This document shows, in pieces, positions 36,488 through 45,178 of a stretch of 64,000 nt of DNA. The first letter of the stretch is position 1, and every line of letters starts with the position of its first letter. A program made the translations under genes and the position numbers. Below the pieces are notes generated by a model, which made no database searches, was not told the origin of the DNA, and saw nothing but the letters and a program-made list of their open reading frames with translations. The stretch is from an uncultured Eggerthella sp. GTDB taxonomy: Bacteria; Actinomycetota; Coriobacteriia; Coriobacteriales; Eggerthellaceae. The DNA lies in the NCBI GenBank assembly GCA_900540345.1, contig UQFK01000002.1, positions 62,001-126,000 of the forward strand, read 5' to 3'.

Positions 36488-37396
36488 ATGTTCAACAGAA
36501 CGCGAAGAAAAGAACATCAGGACTGGGACAATATGTCTGTGGGCAATTCGGAACACTCAGGTCATGCATCGCGTTTCAGCGGCACGCTCGATCGCGCGAC
36601 AAAGAGCAATTCATTTGCAGCTGTGATGCTTGGCGTGATCGTTATTGCGCTCATCGGTGTCGCCATCGAAGCTGCCGTATTCCCTAAGCAACCCAGCGAG
36701 AATGCGGGCAGCTCATCAACGTATAACTGGGATTACCTATCGAAGAGCGACGGGCGATTCTCTTACACTATCGAAGGGAAAGCGCAATCACGCACAGGCA
36801 TCGATGTCTCCGAGCATCAAGGCTATATCAATTGGGACGCCGTGGCGGCTGACGGCATCTCGTTCGCGTTCGTTCGTGTGGGCAATCGTGGCCTAACCAC
36901 CGGATCGATATCGCAAGACGATTATTTCGAGTACAACACAAAAGCCGCAGATCAAGCAGGTATCAAGGTTGGCGCGTATTTTTACTCCCAAGCAATGACT
37001 GAAGATGAAGCGCGCGAAGAGGCAGATTTCGTGATCGAGCGATTGCGCGGACGCAACATCACCTACCCTGTAGCCTACGATCACGAGCGCCTAGCAGATA
37101 ATCCAGGACGTGCGGATGATCTTTCACCTGAGCAAATGACCAAGAATGCCGCCGCATTCTGTGCGCGTATCCAAGAAGCAGGATACACGCCTATGATCTA
37201 CGGTAGCTTGAAAGACTTGCTGCGCTACAACCTGCCCGATCTTGCGCATTACAATATTTGGCTCGCGCAATACAACGTGAACTCCCCCACGTTCAACCAG
37301 TATTTCAGCATCTGGCAATACACGAACACTGGTTCTGTTGCGGGTGTAGATGGCAATGTGGATATGAATATCCAGTTCTTAGGTGACGACGAATAA
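36488..37396 (+). CDS. Membrane-anchored GH25 lysozyme
   Basis: 302 residues. Cytoplasmic N-terminus, one membrane helix at about 43-63, a short linker, then a glycoside hydrolase family 25 catalytic domain starting at GIDVSEHQG. Likely catalytic residues are Asp106 in that motif and Asp198/Glu200 in AYDHE. The fold ends with IWQYTNTGSVAGVDGNVDMN, typical of the family. It should cleave the peptidoglycan MurNAc-GlcNAc bond outside the cell, in wall remodelling or division. No cell-wall-binding repeats are present. Confidence 0.9.
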   Translation: MFNRTRRKEHQDWDNMSVGNSEHSGHASRFSGTLDRATKSNSFAAVMLGVIVIALIGVAIEAAVFPKQPSENAGSSSTYNWDYLSKSDGRFSYTIEGKAQSRTGIDVSEHQGYINWDAVAADGISFAFVRVGNRGLTTGSISQDDYFEYNTKAADQAGIKVGAYFYSQAMTEDEAREEADFVIERLRGRNITYPVAYDHERLADNPGRADDLSPEQMTKNAAAFCARIQEAGYTPMIYGSLKDLLRYNLPDLAHYNIWLAQYNVNSPTFNQYFSIWQYTNTGSVAGVDGNVDMNIQFLGDDE

Positions 37397-37468
37397 TCCC
37401 AGGCGCGACTGGCGCAACAAACTTGAGATCAATCCACGAATAGCTCGGCTGTCGCAGCATCTCGAGGA

Positions 37469-37550
37469 GGCTGGCTGGTCGAGCAGGTTGCAGGTAGTAC
37501 GACTACCGCAGCAGCTTGAGGGGGGCTGGCTGGTCGAGCAGGTTGCAGGT
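37469..37550. repeat. 27-bp identical direct repeat, 55-bp period
   Basis: GGCTGGCTGGTCGAGCAGGT plus seven more identical bases occurs at 37469-37495 and 37524-37550; the sequence between is also partly repeated (CGCAGCA / CGCAGCAGC). Confidence 0.8.
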
Positions 37551-37632
37551 GGCAGAATTGGGAAACAGCTTGGAAGCGCAAGCGACGCCCCGTTTTTTTG
37601 GATGCATGAAAGAAAAGGTGCCTTATCTTTCT

Positions 37633-37845
37633 CTTTTGCAGTGAAATCGCCGATTTTTGCTTGAGATTTTCGTTCGTATGCACGTTTTACACACTCTGCG
37701 CTGCCTTCAGCGTGGCTGAGGAGACAAAACTCCAGGTCGTAAAAACCAGGGGCATCTGTTCGACACATAATTTGCGCTTTTAATTCTGTTTTTGTACGTA
37801 TAATCGCAAATCTCTAGCAAAAAATAGCTTTTTCGCTGCAAAACA
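37633..37845. repeat. Composite intergenic element, locus 3
   Basis: Minus arm 37633-37686 (GTGCATACGAACG, AAATCTCAAGCAAAAATCGG, TTTCACTGCAA) and plus arm 37790-37845 (TTGTACGTATAATCG, AAATCTCTAGCAAAAAATAG, CGCTGCAA) flank a 103-bp core that carries GACCTGG on the minus strand (37732-37738). The arms align well with those of locus 5. Confidence 0.75.
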
Positions 37846-37866
37846 GTCTTCTCGCTGCAGACGGCT

Positions 37867-37920
37867 TTTGCTTTGCTTTACTTTGCTTCGTTTTCTTTCG
37901 CTTTGTTTCGCTTTGTTTCG
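37867..37920. repeat. Pyrimidine-rich microsatellite
   Basis: Repeats of TTTGCTT, TTTCGCTTTG and CTTTGTTTCG in tandem just past the stop of the Elp3-like gene. Prone to slippage; non-coding. Confidence 0.6.
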
Positions 37921-37929
37921 ACACGCTCT

Positions 37930-39864
37930 CTACAACTCGCTACTGCGCCCTTCAACGCATGATCCCGAAGCTTCTAGGATTCGCTGTTGGTAGAGACCGT
38001 TGTCGACAAAAGCGAGCGCACGATAGTACTCGCGCGTGCCGATCGCGCTGATGACATTGATCCTCTTATACCCCTGTTCGCGCGCGATCTGGCAAGCATG
38101 CTCGATCAGCTGCTTGCCAAGCCCACGATGTTGCGCACTCGTTCCCGCCTCATGCAAGCTCGATGCGCGCCCATACACATGAACTTCGCGAATCATCGCC
38201 TCATCTGGATTTACCGGAAGAACGTTCGCATAAGTTTCAAATGCACATGGCTTCGGAAGCGAAAGACGCAAGAATCCCGCAATGCGTTCTTCTGGAGTGA
38301 CCCACTGCAAGAAAAACTCGTAGGTGGAGGTGGTCTCGTAAGGAAGTACTTCAAGCGTGAGTTCAGAGAATTCGACATCAAGCGTACTGATCTCGCGATG
38401 GCGGATCTCTTGGATGCGTATGCCGTGCTCAGCTGCAGCCTCTTCGGCGCGCGCTTCAACGAGCTGGCGCAAATTCACCTTCTTATTCCCTGCTTCGATA
38501 TCATGAGCAGAAAAATCGCGGATCATGCGCGAGATGCGAGTAAAAGACGGCGTTGCGAGGACGTCCGCTACCAACACATCGATCAGGGTTTCTTCGTCAT
38601 ATGGTTGCCAGTCACCCGCATCATAACGAGCGCAGAGCTCAGTCCCGCGCACCAGCGCACAAGGATAGAGCTTGATCTCGTCAGGCTGATAGGCGGTCTC
38701 GGTAACAAAACGATCGAAGTCGCGCTTGTCAGATTCGGGCGTAGCTCCAAGCAGATTCACCATGAAATGAGTGTGCGTTTTGAAACCAAACAAACGCGTT
38801 AGATCGAGAGCCTGCTTTATCTGATCGAGCGTGACTGGACGATGATTGATATCGTGAATACGCTGATCAAGGCTTTGTATGCCCATCTGGATCTTAGTTG
38901 CACCAAGCGTACGCAAAAAGGTGAGATTCTCAGGCGTAATAAGGTTGGGGCGCGTTTCTACCACAAGACCGACCACTCGATGGTGAGCCTGCTCATTACG
39001 CTTCTGCTCACGTATGAGTTCGTCGAGCGTCGCTTGCTGCTCGGGAGCGATCGAAGCCCATGGTTCACCCGTTTCATAGAGCTCGATCATCGCATCGTTA
39101 TAGGTAAGCTCACCCGAATCGACGCGCTGTTGCGCCGTGCGCGTAAAAGCCACAAGGTTATCCTTCTCGTAGCTAAGGCCATGCTGCTTATAAAAAACAC
39201 GCCGCTCACGCGCGTGTGTATCTGCGCGCGATCCGGAAAAAGACACCGCAGCATCTGCATCGTTAAGAGCGCGAAAGAGCTCCGTGATGAACCAGATCTG
39301 GTAGGCCTGCGGATAATCGCTCCAGGTACCACCGAGCACGATAAGTTCGATCTTGTCGGTCACATGGCCCATCTGTGCAAGCGCACGCAAGCGAGACGTG
39401 ACCTGCAGATACGGATCGAAGTAATTGCGCTCAGCGCGCTGACAGGCGGGTTCGTCAGAAAGATAGCTCTTGGGCATACGCAGATCGTTCGGGCAATAGA
39501 TACATGTCCCGCCACACTTCCACGGTTTCGTAATGACCGTGATCGTCGCCACGCCCGATGCACTGCGGCGCGGTTTTACTTGCAAGAGTGCGATGAGTCC
39601 CTGCTCAAGTTCAGGGGTGACACTCCAAGCCGTCCAGGTTTCAGGGTCGCGCTCCTTGATGCGCAGGTAATAGGGCAAGAGTTTCTTTTTCGAGAAAGGT
39701 CTTGAAGGGCGCGGCGAGCGAGAAGCGGGCAGGTGCTCGCTATGCACCTTTGCACTCTGATGCAATCGCTTGTTGTGATCATTCAGGATGCGCAGCAGAT
39801 CCTTCGCGTCGAGCTTTTCACCCGCACGCAACCGATCGAGTATTTCACGAATGATAGCTTCCAC
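37930..39864 (-). CDS. Elp3-family radical SAM / acetyltransferase (tRNA U34 modification)
   Basis: 644 residues. A radical SAM domain with cluster Cys117, Cys121 and Cys124 (KCGGTCIYCPND) is followed by a C-terminal GNAT domain (HRGLGKQLIEHACQIAREQG, YYRALAF). Elp3 installs the carboxymethyl group on wobble uridine 34 of tRNA using acetyl-CoA and SAM; bacterial and archaeal single-subunit forms exist. The Elp3-specific block between (LGGTWSDYP, VVGLVVETRPN, GIQSLD, KTHTHFMVNLLG, YPCALVRGTEL) is intact. It starts 2 bp after the purL stop on the same strand, so the two are an operon. Confidence 0.92.
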   Translation of the reverse strand: MEAIIREILDRLRAGEKLDAKDLLRILNDHNKRLHQSAKVHSEHLPASRSPRPSRPFSKKKLLPYYLRIKERDPETWTAWSVTPELEQGLIALLQVKPRRSASGVATITVITKPWKCGGTCIYCPNDLRMPKSYLSDEPACQRAERNYFDPYLQVTSRLRALAQMGHVTDKIELIVLGGTWSDYPQAYQIWFITELFRALNDADAAVSFSGSRADTHARERRVFYKQHGLSYEKDNLVAFTRTAQQRVDSGELTYNDAMIELYETGEPWASIAPEQQATLDELIREQKRNEQAHHRVVGLVVETRPNLITPENLTFLRTLGATKIQMGIQSLDQRIHDINHRPVTLDQIKQALDLTRLFGFKTHTHFMVNLLGATPESDKRDFDRFVTETAYQPDEIKLYPCALVRGTELCARYDAGDWQPYDEETLIDVLVADVLATPSFTRISRMIRDFSAHDIEAGNKKVNLRQLVEARAEEAAAEHGIRIQEIRHREISTLDVEFSELTLEVLPYETTSTYEFFLQWVTPEERIAGFLRLSLPKPCAFETYANVLPVNPDEAMIREVHVYGRASSLHEAGTSAQHRGLGKQLIEHACQIAREQGYKRINVISAIGTREYYRALAFVDNGLYQQRILEASGSCVEGRSSEL

Positions 39865-39866
39865 GC

Positions 39867-42800
39867 CTACGCAAAGTAGTCCACGCCACCTTCGAAGATC
39901 GGCTGATAGAGTTCGCCTGGCACATTCTTGTAAAGAGCGTTGCCGCTGCGCTCACTATGGCCCATCTTGCCAAACACGCGTCCATCGGGGCTGGTGATGC
40001 CTTCGATCGCCCATGCCGAACCGTTCGGGTTGAACGCAAGATCCATGGAAGGCGCACCCGCCTTGTCGACGTACTGGGTCGCAATCTGGCCGTTGGCCTT
40101 CAGCTGCTCGAGCATTTTGGGCGATGCAACGAAGCGGCCTTCGCCGTGGCTGATGGCGACCGTGTGGATGTCGCCCACCTTACAGCGCGAGAGCCACGGG
40201 GAAAGCGTAGATGCGACACGCGTATCGACCAGCATGCTCTGATGACGACCGATGGTATTGAATGTGAGCGTCGGGCAAGCGTCGTCCATCTCGCGGATGT
40301 CGCCGAATGGAACAAGGCCGAGCTTCACGAGCGCCTGGAAGCCGTTGCAGATGCCCAGCATAAGACCGTCGCGATTCTGCAGCAGGTCGCGCACCGCTTC
40401 GGTAACCTCGGGCGCACGGAAGAAGGACGTGATGAACTTCGCAGAGCCGTCGGGTTCGTCGCCACCAGAGAAACCGCCAGGGATCATGACGATCTGGCTT
40501 TCGCGGATGGCGCTGGCCAGCGCTTTTGTGCTCTCGATGACCGCCTGGGGCGTGAGGTTATTCACGATGAGCGTGGTGGGTGCTGCACCGGCGCGCTCGA
40601 AGGCGCGGGCGGTGTCGTATTCGCAGTTGTTACCCGGGAAGACCGGGATGATGACGCGCGGCTTCGCAACCGATCCGCAGTATACGAGCGGAGCCGCACC
40701 CTCGAAGCTGATGGTCTCGACCGTGGCCTGTTCGTCAGCTGCGGCATTTTTACCTGCGGCTTTGTCCTGGGCGGTGGGCTCTTCGTCCTCGAGCGAGCGA
40801 TACGGGAAGACAGATTCCAGCCTGGATTCCCAGGCTTCTTGCAGGTCGGCCAGTGCGACCGATTCGTCACCGAGGGCGAATTCGTATTCAGCGATGGTGA
40901 TGCCCGCATCGACCACCTCGAAGTAGTCCGTAGAGGCAGGCAGGTCGACATCGGTCGAAAGCTCGACAATGAAGCTGCCGTAAGCTGGCTCGAAGAGCGC
41001 CGCTTGGCTTATGGTGCCATCGATCTGGATACCGATGCGGTTGCCCAGCGCCATCTTGAAGAGCGCTTCAGCGTAGCTACCATAACCCGGCGTTGCGACC
41101 GAGAGGGCCGCTCCTTCACCGATCAGCTGCTCGACCAGATCACATGCCGCGCGGAAGCCTTCAGCATCAGGCAAGAGGCCGTCGTCTTGGTAGGTCGGTG
41201 AGATGAAGAGCACACGGTTGCCTGCGCCCTTGAATTCGGGAGAGGTGACGCGATCGACCGAGCCGCAGGCGGTCGCAAAGGAGACAAGCGTAGGCGGCAC
41301 ATCAAGCTGCTCGAAAGAGCCCGACATGGAGTCCTTGCCGCCGATCGAGCCGACTTCGGTGTCAACCTGAGCCATGAGCGCGCCGAGCACGGATGCGACC
41401 GGCTTACCCCAGCGAGTCGGTTCTTCGCGCAGGCGCTCGAAATATTCTTGGAACGAGTAGTAAGCATTCTTACGCTCGAAGCCTGCGGAGACCAGCTTCG
41501 CGAGTGATTCGATGACTGCAAGATAGGCACCGTCGTATTGGTTTGCTTCGGATAGATAGGGGTTGAAGCCCCAGGCCATGCCCGAGCACGTAGTGGTTTC
41601 GCCATCGACGGGGAACTTCGCCGCCATAGCCATGGAGGGCGTGAGCTGATGCTTGCCACCAAAGGGCATGAGCACGGTGGCTGCGCCGATAGTAGAGTCG
41701 AAGCGCTCGACCAGGCCCTTATTGGATGCAACGTTAAGGTCGGTCACGACCGCCGTCATGCGCTCGGCAAGCGTATTGCCTGGCCAATCTGGGATGTAGC
41801 TGCCGCCTTCTTCAACGTGCACCTCGACGTGCTTGGGTGCGCCGTTAGAAGCGAGGAATTCACGCGATATGTCCACGATGGTGTTGCCGCGCCAGGTCAT
41901 ACGCACGCGGCCGGTGTCGGTAACAGTCGCGACTGGGGTCGCTTCGAGATTTTCAGCATGCGCGAGCTCGATGAAGCGATCCACGTCTTCGGGCGCGAGA
42001 GCTACTGCCATGCGCTCCTGGCTTTCGGAGATAGCAAGCTCGGTGCCATCAAGGCCTTCGTATTTCTTGGGTACGCGATCAAGATCGATCTGCAGGCTAT
42101 CGGCAAGCTCGCCGATCGCGACCGAAACACCGCCGGCGCCGAAGTCGTTGCAGCGCTTGATCATGCGGCTGGCTTCAGAGTTGCGAAACAGGCGCTGAAT
42201 CTTGCGTTCGACCGGGGCGTTGCCCTTCTGGACTTCCGCGCCGCATGTTTCGATGGAGTCGAGGTTGTGCGCCTTGGAAGAGCCGGTTGCACCTCCGATG
42301 CCATCACGACCCGTGCGGCCGCCAAGGAGTACGACCACATCGTCGGGTGCTGGCGTTTCACGACGAACGTCCGCAGCGGGCGTTGCGCCCACCACCGCGC
42401 CGATCTCCATGCGCTTGGCAGCATAGCCAGGATGGTACAGCTCGTTGACCTGGCCTGTTGCAAGACCGATCTGGTTGCCGTAGGACGAGAAACCCGCTGC
42501 TGCCGTAGTGACGAGCTTGCGTTGCGGGAGCTTTCCAGGCAGCGTGTCCGCCACAGGAACAAGCGGATCTGCCGCACCAGTGACACGCATAGACTGATAG
42601 ACGTAACTACGACCCGAAAGCGGGTCGCGGATCGCACCGCCCACACAAGTTGCTGCGCCACCGAAGGGCTCGATCTCGGTGGGATGATTATGCGTCTCAT
42701 TCTTGAAGAGGTAGAGCCAATCCTGCTCTTCCCCATCGACATCGACCTTCACCTTCACGGTGCAGGCATTGATCTCTTCTGACTCGTCGAGATTCTTCAG

Positions 42801-43643
42801 GATGCCTTTGCTCTTGAGCCACTTCGCACCGATGGTTCCCATGTCCATAAGCGAGATCGGCTTTGAATCACGATCGAGGTCGGTGCGCATGCGCAGATAC
42901 TGGTCGAAGGCCTCGCGCACGTTCGGATCGTCAATGCGGAGGTTCTCGAGTTCGGTCTCGAACGTGGTGTGACGACAGTGATCCGACCAATAGGTGTCGA
43001 TCATCTTGACTTCGGTGATGGTGGGGTCGCGCTGTTCGGTCTTGAAATACTGCTGGCAAAACTTGATGTCAGCTAGGTCCATCGCAAGACCGCGGTCGGC
43101 GATGAGCTGCTGGAGTCCGGCTTCGTCAAGTGTGATGAAGCCTTCAATGGTCTCGACGTCGGCAGGTGTTGGGAAATCCATCTTCAGAGTGTCGAGCGTA
43201 TCGAGCGAAGCCTCGCGCGCCTCGACCGGATTGATGACATAGTGTTTGATAGCGTCGATGTCTTCGCTGGTCAGGTTGCCTTCAAGAAAGAAAATGCGCG
43301 CGCTGCGCACCTCGGGGCGCTCGCCCTGGCTGATGAGCTGGATGCACTCGCTTGCGGAATCTGCGCGCTGGTCGAACTGGCCAGGCAGGAATTCCACGCC
43401 GAAAACGATCGCGTCGTCGGCGGCTGGAAGCTCGGAATAGATGATGTCGGATTGCGGCTCGCTGAAGACCGTGGGAGTGCATGTGGCGAAGAGCTCGTCG
43501 GAGATACCTTCCACGTCATAGCGGTTGAGCAGGCGTAAGTTCGCAAGGTTGCTGACGCCGAGGATAGTGCGAAGCTCGTGCAGAAGCTGCTGGGCTTCAA
43601 CGTCGAATCCGGGTTTCTTTTCAACATAGATACGTGAGACCAT
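39867..43643 (-). CDS. purL: Phosphoribosylformylglycinamidine synthase, PurL-PurQ fusion
   Basis: About 1258 residues. It makes FGAM from FGAR, glutamine and ATP in purine synthesis. The synthetase part has the AIRS-type segments (SDHCRHTTFET, KNETHNHPTEIEPFGGAATCVGGAIRD in pieces, SIGGKDSMSGSFE). The last ~250 residues are a class I glutamine amidotransferase with the nucleophile Cys in LGICNGFQAL and His in SHGEGRF. Most actinobacteria use separate PurS, PurQ and PurL; the fused form is typical of gammaproteobacteria and some clostridia and coriobacteria. The ATG at 43643 follows AAAGAGGA; an upstream in-frame start adds 24 residues without a site. Confidence 0.93.
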   Translation of the reverse strand: MVSRIYVEKKPGFDVEAQQLLHELRTILGVSNLANLRLLNRYDVEGISDELFATCTPTVFSEPQSDIIYSELPAADDAIVFGVEFLPGQFDQRADSASECIQLISQGERPEVRSARIFFLEGNLTSEDIDAIKHYVINPVEAREASLDTLDTLKMDFPTPADVETIEGFITLDEAGLQQLIADRGLAMDLADIKFCQQYFKTEQRDPTITEVKMIDTYWSDHCRHTTFETELENLRIDDPNVREAFDQYLRMRTDLDRDSKPISLMDMGTIGAKWLKSKGILKNLDESEEINACTVKVKVDVDGEEQDWLYLFKNETHNHPTEIEPFGGAATCVGGAIRDPLSGRSYVYQSMRVTGAADPLVPVADTLPGKLPQRKLVTTAAAGFSSYGNQIGLATGQVNELYHPGYAAKRMEIGAVVGATPAADVRRETPAPDDVVVLLGGRTGRDGIGGATGSSKAHNLDSIETCGAEVQKGNAPVERKIQRLFRNSEASRMIKRCNDFGAGGVSVAIGELADSLQIDLDRVPKKYEGLDGTELAISESQERMAVALAPEDVDRFIELAHAENLEATPVATVTDTGRVRMTWRGNTIVDISREFLASNGAPKHVEVHVEEGGSYIPDWPGNTLAERMTAVVTDLNVASNKGLVERFDSTIGAATVLMPFGGKHQLTPSMAMAAKFPVDGETTTCSGMAWGFNPYLSEANQYDGAYLAVIESLAKLVSAGFERKNAYYSFQEYFERLREEPTRWGKPVASVLGALMAQVDTEVGSIGGKDSMSGSFEQLDVPPTLVSFATACGSVDRVTSPEFKGAGNRVLFISPTYQDDGLLPDAEGFRAACDLVEQLIGEGAALSVATPGYGSYAEALFKMALGNRIGIQIDGTISQAALFEPAYGSFIVELSTDVDLPASTDYFEVVDAGITIAEYEFALGDESVALADLQEAWESRLESVFPYRSLEDEEPTAQDKAAGKNAAADEQATVETISFEGAAPLVYCGSVAKPRVIIPVFPGNNCEYDTARAFERAGAAPTTLIVNNLTPQAVIESTKALASAIRESQIVMIPGGFSGGDEPDGSAKFITSFFRAPEVTEAVRDLLQNRDGLMLGICNGFQALVKLGLVPFGDIREMDDACPTLTFNTIGRHQSMLVDTRVASTLSPWLSRCKVGDIHTVAISHGEGRFVASPKMLEQLKANGQIATQYVDKAGAPSMDLAFNPNGSAWAIEGITSPDGRVFGKMGHSERSGNALYKNVPGELYQPIFEGGVDYFA

Positions 43644-43778
43644 GGGTTCCTCTTTCTGATGGAGTCCATTGGAAGTCATTTCGCCCGGCTGATAGCAGGA
43701 CGAAATGGGGGTCATTTTCGTCGCTTTCCATAATAAAGCCTAACGAGGTGGATTCATACGGAAACCAGGGAATTCAGC

Positions 43779-43812
43779 GCAGTATTGGGAGTTTCATGGC
43801 AGTATTGGGAGT
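43779..43812. promoter_or_regulatory. 20-bp-spaced direct repeat upstream of purL
   Basis: GCAGTATTGGGAGT occurs at 43779-43792 and 43799-43812, two helical turns apart and about 140-170 bp upstream of the purL start. It could be a regulator site or a chance duplication. Confidence 0.4.
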
Positions 43813-43890
43813 CAAGGTCACGGAGACTTCTTGGCTTGCCGTGCGATCCTCTGTTCACGGCGGGTCCCTGCAACGAGTGAATTTTTGCCC

Positions 43891-44131
43891 GCGTTAGGCT
43901 AATTTCGGAAATCTGGCAATAAAATGCGTTTTTATGCGGTTGCGCGCTGCTTCATGACTCCTCTTTCGACCACTGTCGTCTCATGCATCACTTTTAACTG
44001 GGGAAACGTGACGGGAGAAAGAAGACGGAGTTGCAGGCGCAAAAGGCCCACGGCCTTCACGGGCTCAAAATGCGTCACAACCGCGCTTAAGAACGAAAGT
44101 TTTTGCCAGAAATCGGAAATCAGCCTGAAAG
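43891..44131. repeat. Composite intergenic element, locus 4
   Basis: Minus arm 43891-43940 (CCGCATAAAAACGCATTTTA, GCCAGATTTCCGAAATTAG) and plus arm 44082-44131 (GAACGAAAGTTTTTGCCAG, AAATCGGAAATCAGCCTG) face away from a 141-bp core. The arms resemble locus 2 most closely. GACCTGG was not seen in this core. Confidence 0.6.
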
Positions 44132-44183
44132 TGCATGCGCCGCATCTGATCGCTACCGTATAGTGAGCAAGCGCAATACGTAC

Positions 44184-44260
44184 GGGCGCATCCATGTGGG
44201 CAATCTATGCGGGCACATCCATGCGGGCGATCTATGCGGGCGCATGTGTGCGAGGCGCAT
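44184..44260. repeat. 27-bp tandem repeat, about 2.7 copies
   Basis: GGGCGCATCCATG, GGGCACATCCATG and GGGCGCATGTGTG start at 44184, 44211 and 44238, with ATCTATGC between. Non-coding, about 140 bp upstream of thrH. Confidence 0.7.
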
Positions 44261-44395
44261 CTGAAGATCACGCAAGTCCGCTGGTCTATCCGTTGCAGGC
44301 GACGCGTTCGTTTTGTGGTTTCATAGAGCCAGACGGCCATCGGTGAATACTCGGACCGTCCACCATGAACAAAGCTGCGCGAAAGGACCGCTAAC

Positions 44396-45001
44396 ATGTA
44401 TGTGACCTGCCTCGATATGGAAGGCGTGTTGGTACCCGAAATCTGGATCGCATTCGCTGAGGCAAGCGGCATCCCTGAGCTGAAACGCACAACGCGCGAC
44501 GAACCCGACTACGACAAACTCATGAACTGGCGTCTTGGCATCTTGAAGGAACATGGCCTGGGCCTCAAAGAGATCCAAGAGACCATCGCCACTATCGATC
44601 CGCTACCCGGCGCGAAGGAGTTCTTGGACGAACTACGCGACTGTGGTCAGGTCATCGTGATCAGCGACACCTTCACGCAATTTGCAAAACCCCTCATGAA
44701 AAAGCTCGGGATGCCGACGCTGTTCTGCAACGAGCTCGAAGTGGCAGCTGATGGCGAGATCACAGGCTTCAAGATGCGCTGCGATCAGTCGAAGCTCACC
44801 ACGGTGAAGGCACTGCAGAGCTGCGGTTTCGACACCATCGCTGTGGGCGATAGCCATAACGACCTGGGTATGATCCGTGCAAGCAAGGATGGCTTCTTGT
44901 TCCGCAGCACCGAGGCGATCATCGCCGAGAATCCTGACTTGCAAGCGTTCGAGGAATTCGACGACCTGCTGGCTGCACTCAAAGGGGCGCTGGCGGAGTA
45001 A
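44396..45001 (+). CDS. thrH: Bifunctional phosphoserine phosphatase / homoserine phosphotransferase ThrH
   Basis: 201 residues, HAD superfamily. Motif I is LDMEGVLVPE with Asp7 as phosphoacceptor, motif II VIVISDTF, motif III Lys in KLTTVKAL, motif IV AVGDSHNDLGM. The sequence and size match ThrH, which removes phosphate from phosphoserine and can move it to homoserine, linking serine and threonine metabolism. GAAAGGA precedes the ATG. It is a single gene followed by a strong terminator. Confidence 0.93.
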   Translation: MYVTCLDMEGVLVPEIWIAFAEASGIPELKRTTRDEPDYDKLMNWRLGILKEHGLGLKEIQETIATIDPLPGAKEFLDELRDCGQVIVISDTFTQFAKPLMKKLGMPTLFCNELEVAADGEITGFKMRCDQSKLTTVKALQSCGFDTIAVGDSHNDLGMIRASKDGFLFRSTEAIIAENPDLQAFEEFDDLLAALKGALAE

Positions 45002-45030
45002 GTTGCGCACGAGGGGTAGCTGCATGATAA

Positions 45031-45073
45031 AGGAGCGAATTCGGGCTAAAATAACCCGAATTCGCTCCTCTTT
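45031..45073 (+). terminator. Rho-independent terminator of thrH
   Basis: A 15-bp perfect stem (AGGAGCGAATTCGGG / its complement) with loop CTAAAATAA and a short CTTT tail, 30 bp after the stop. Confidence 0.88.
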
Positions 45074-45178
45074 GTATATACAAGCGCAAGTATCAGTCAC
45101 TTTTTCCTCAAAAACATAATGATCCATTGACCCGGTACCAGGTGCAGGGTTTACACTTCCTTCTAAGGATGTGATGAA

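Larger units (their letters stand above)
37397..37929. other. Non-coding stretch between convergent genes
   Basis: 533 bp holding a 27-bp direct repeat (37469-37550), composite element locus 3 (37633-37845) and a pyrimidine-rich TTTGCTT/CTTTGTTTCG microsatellite (about 37867-37920). No gene and no clear terminator for either convergent gene. Confidence 0.6.
43644..44395. other. Non-coding stretch between divergent purL and thrH
   Basis: 750 bp with the direct repeat at 43779-43812, composite element locus 4 (43891-44131) and the 27-bp tandem repeat at 44184-44260. A minus-strand TTTATTAT near 43731 may be the purL -10. No gene supported; no purine riboswitch was recognised. Confidence 0.55.
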
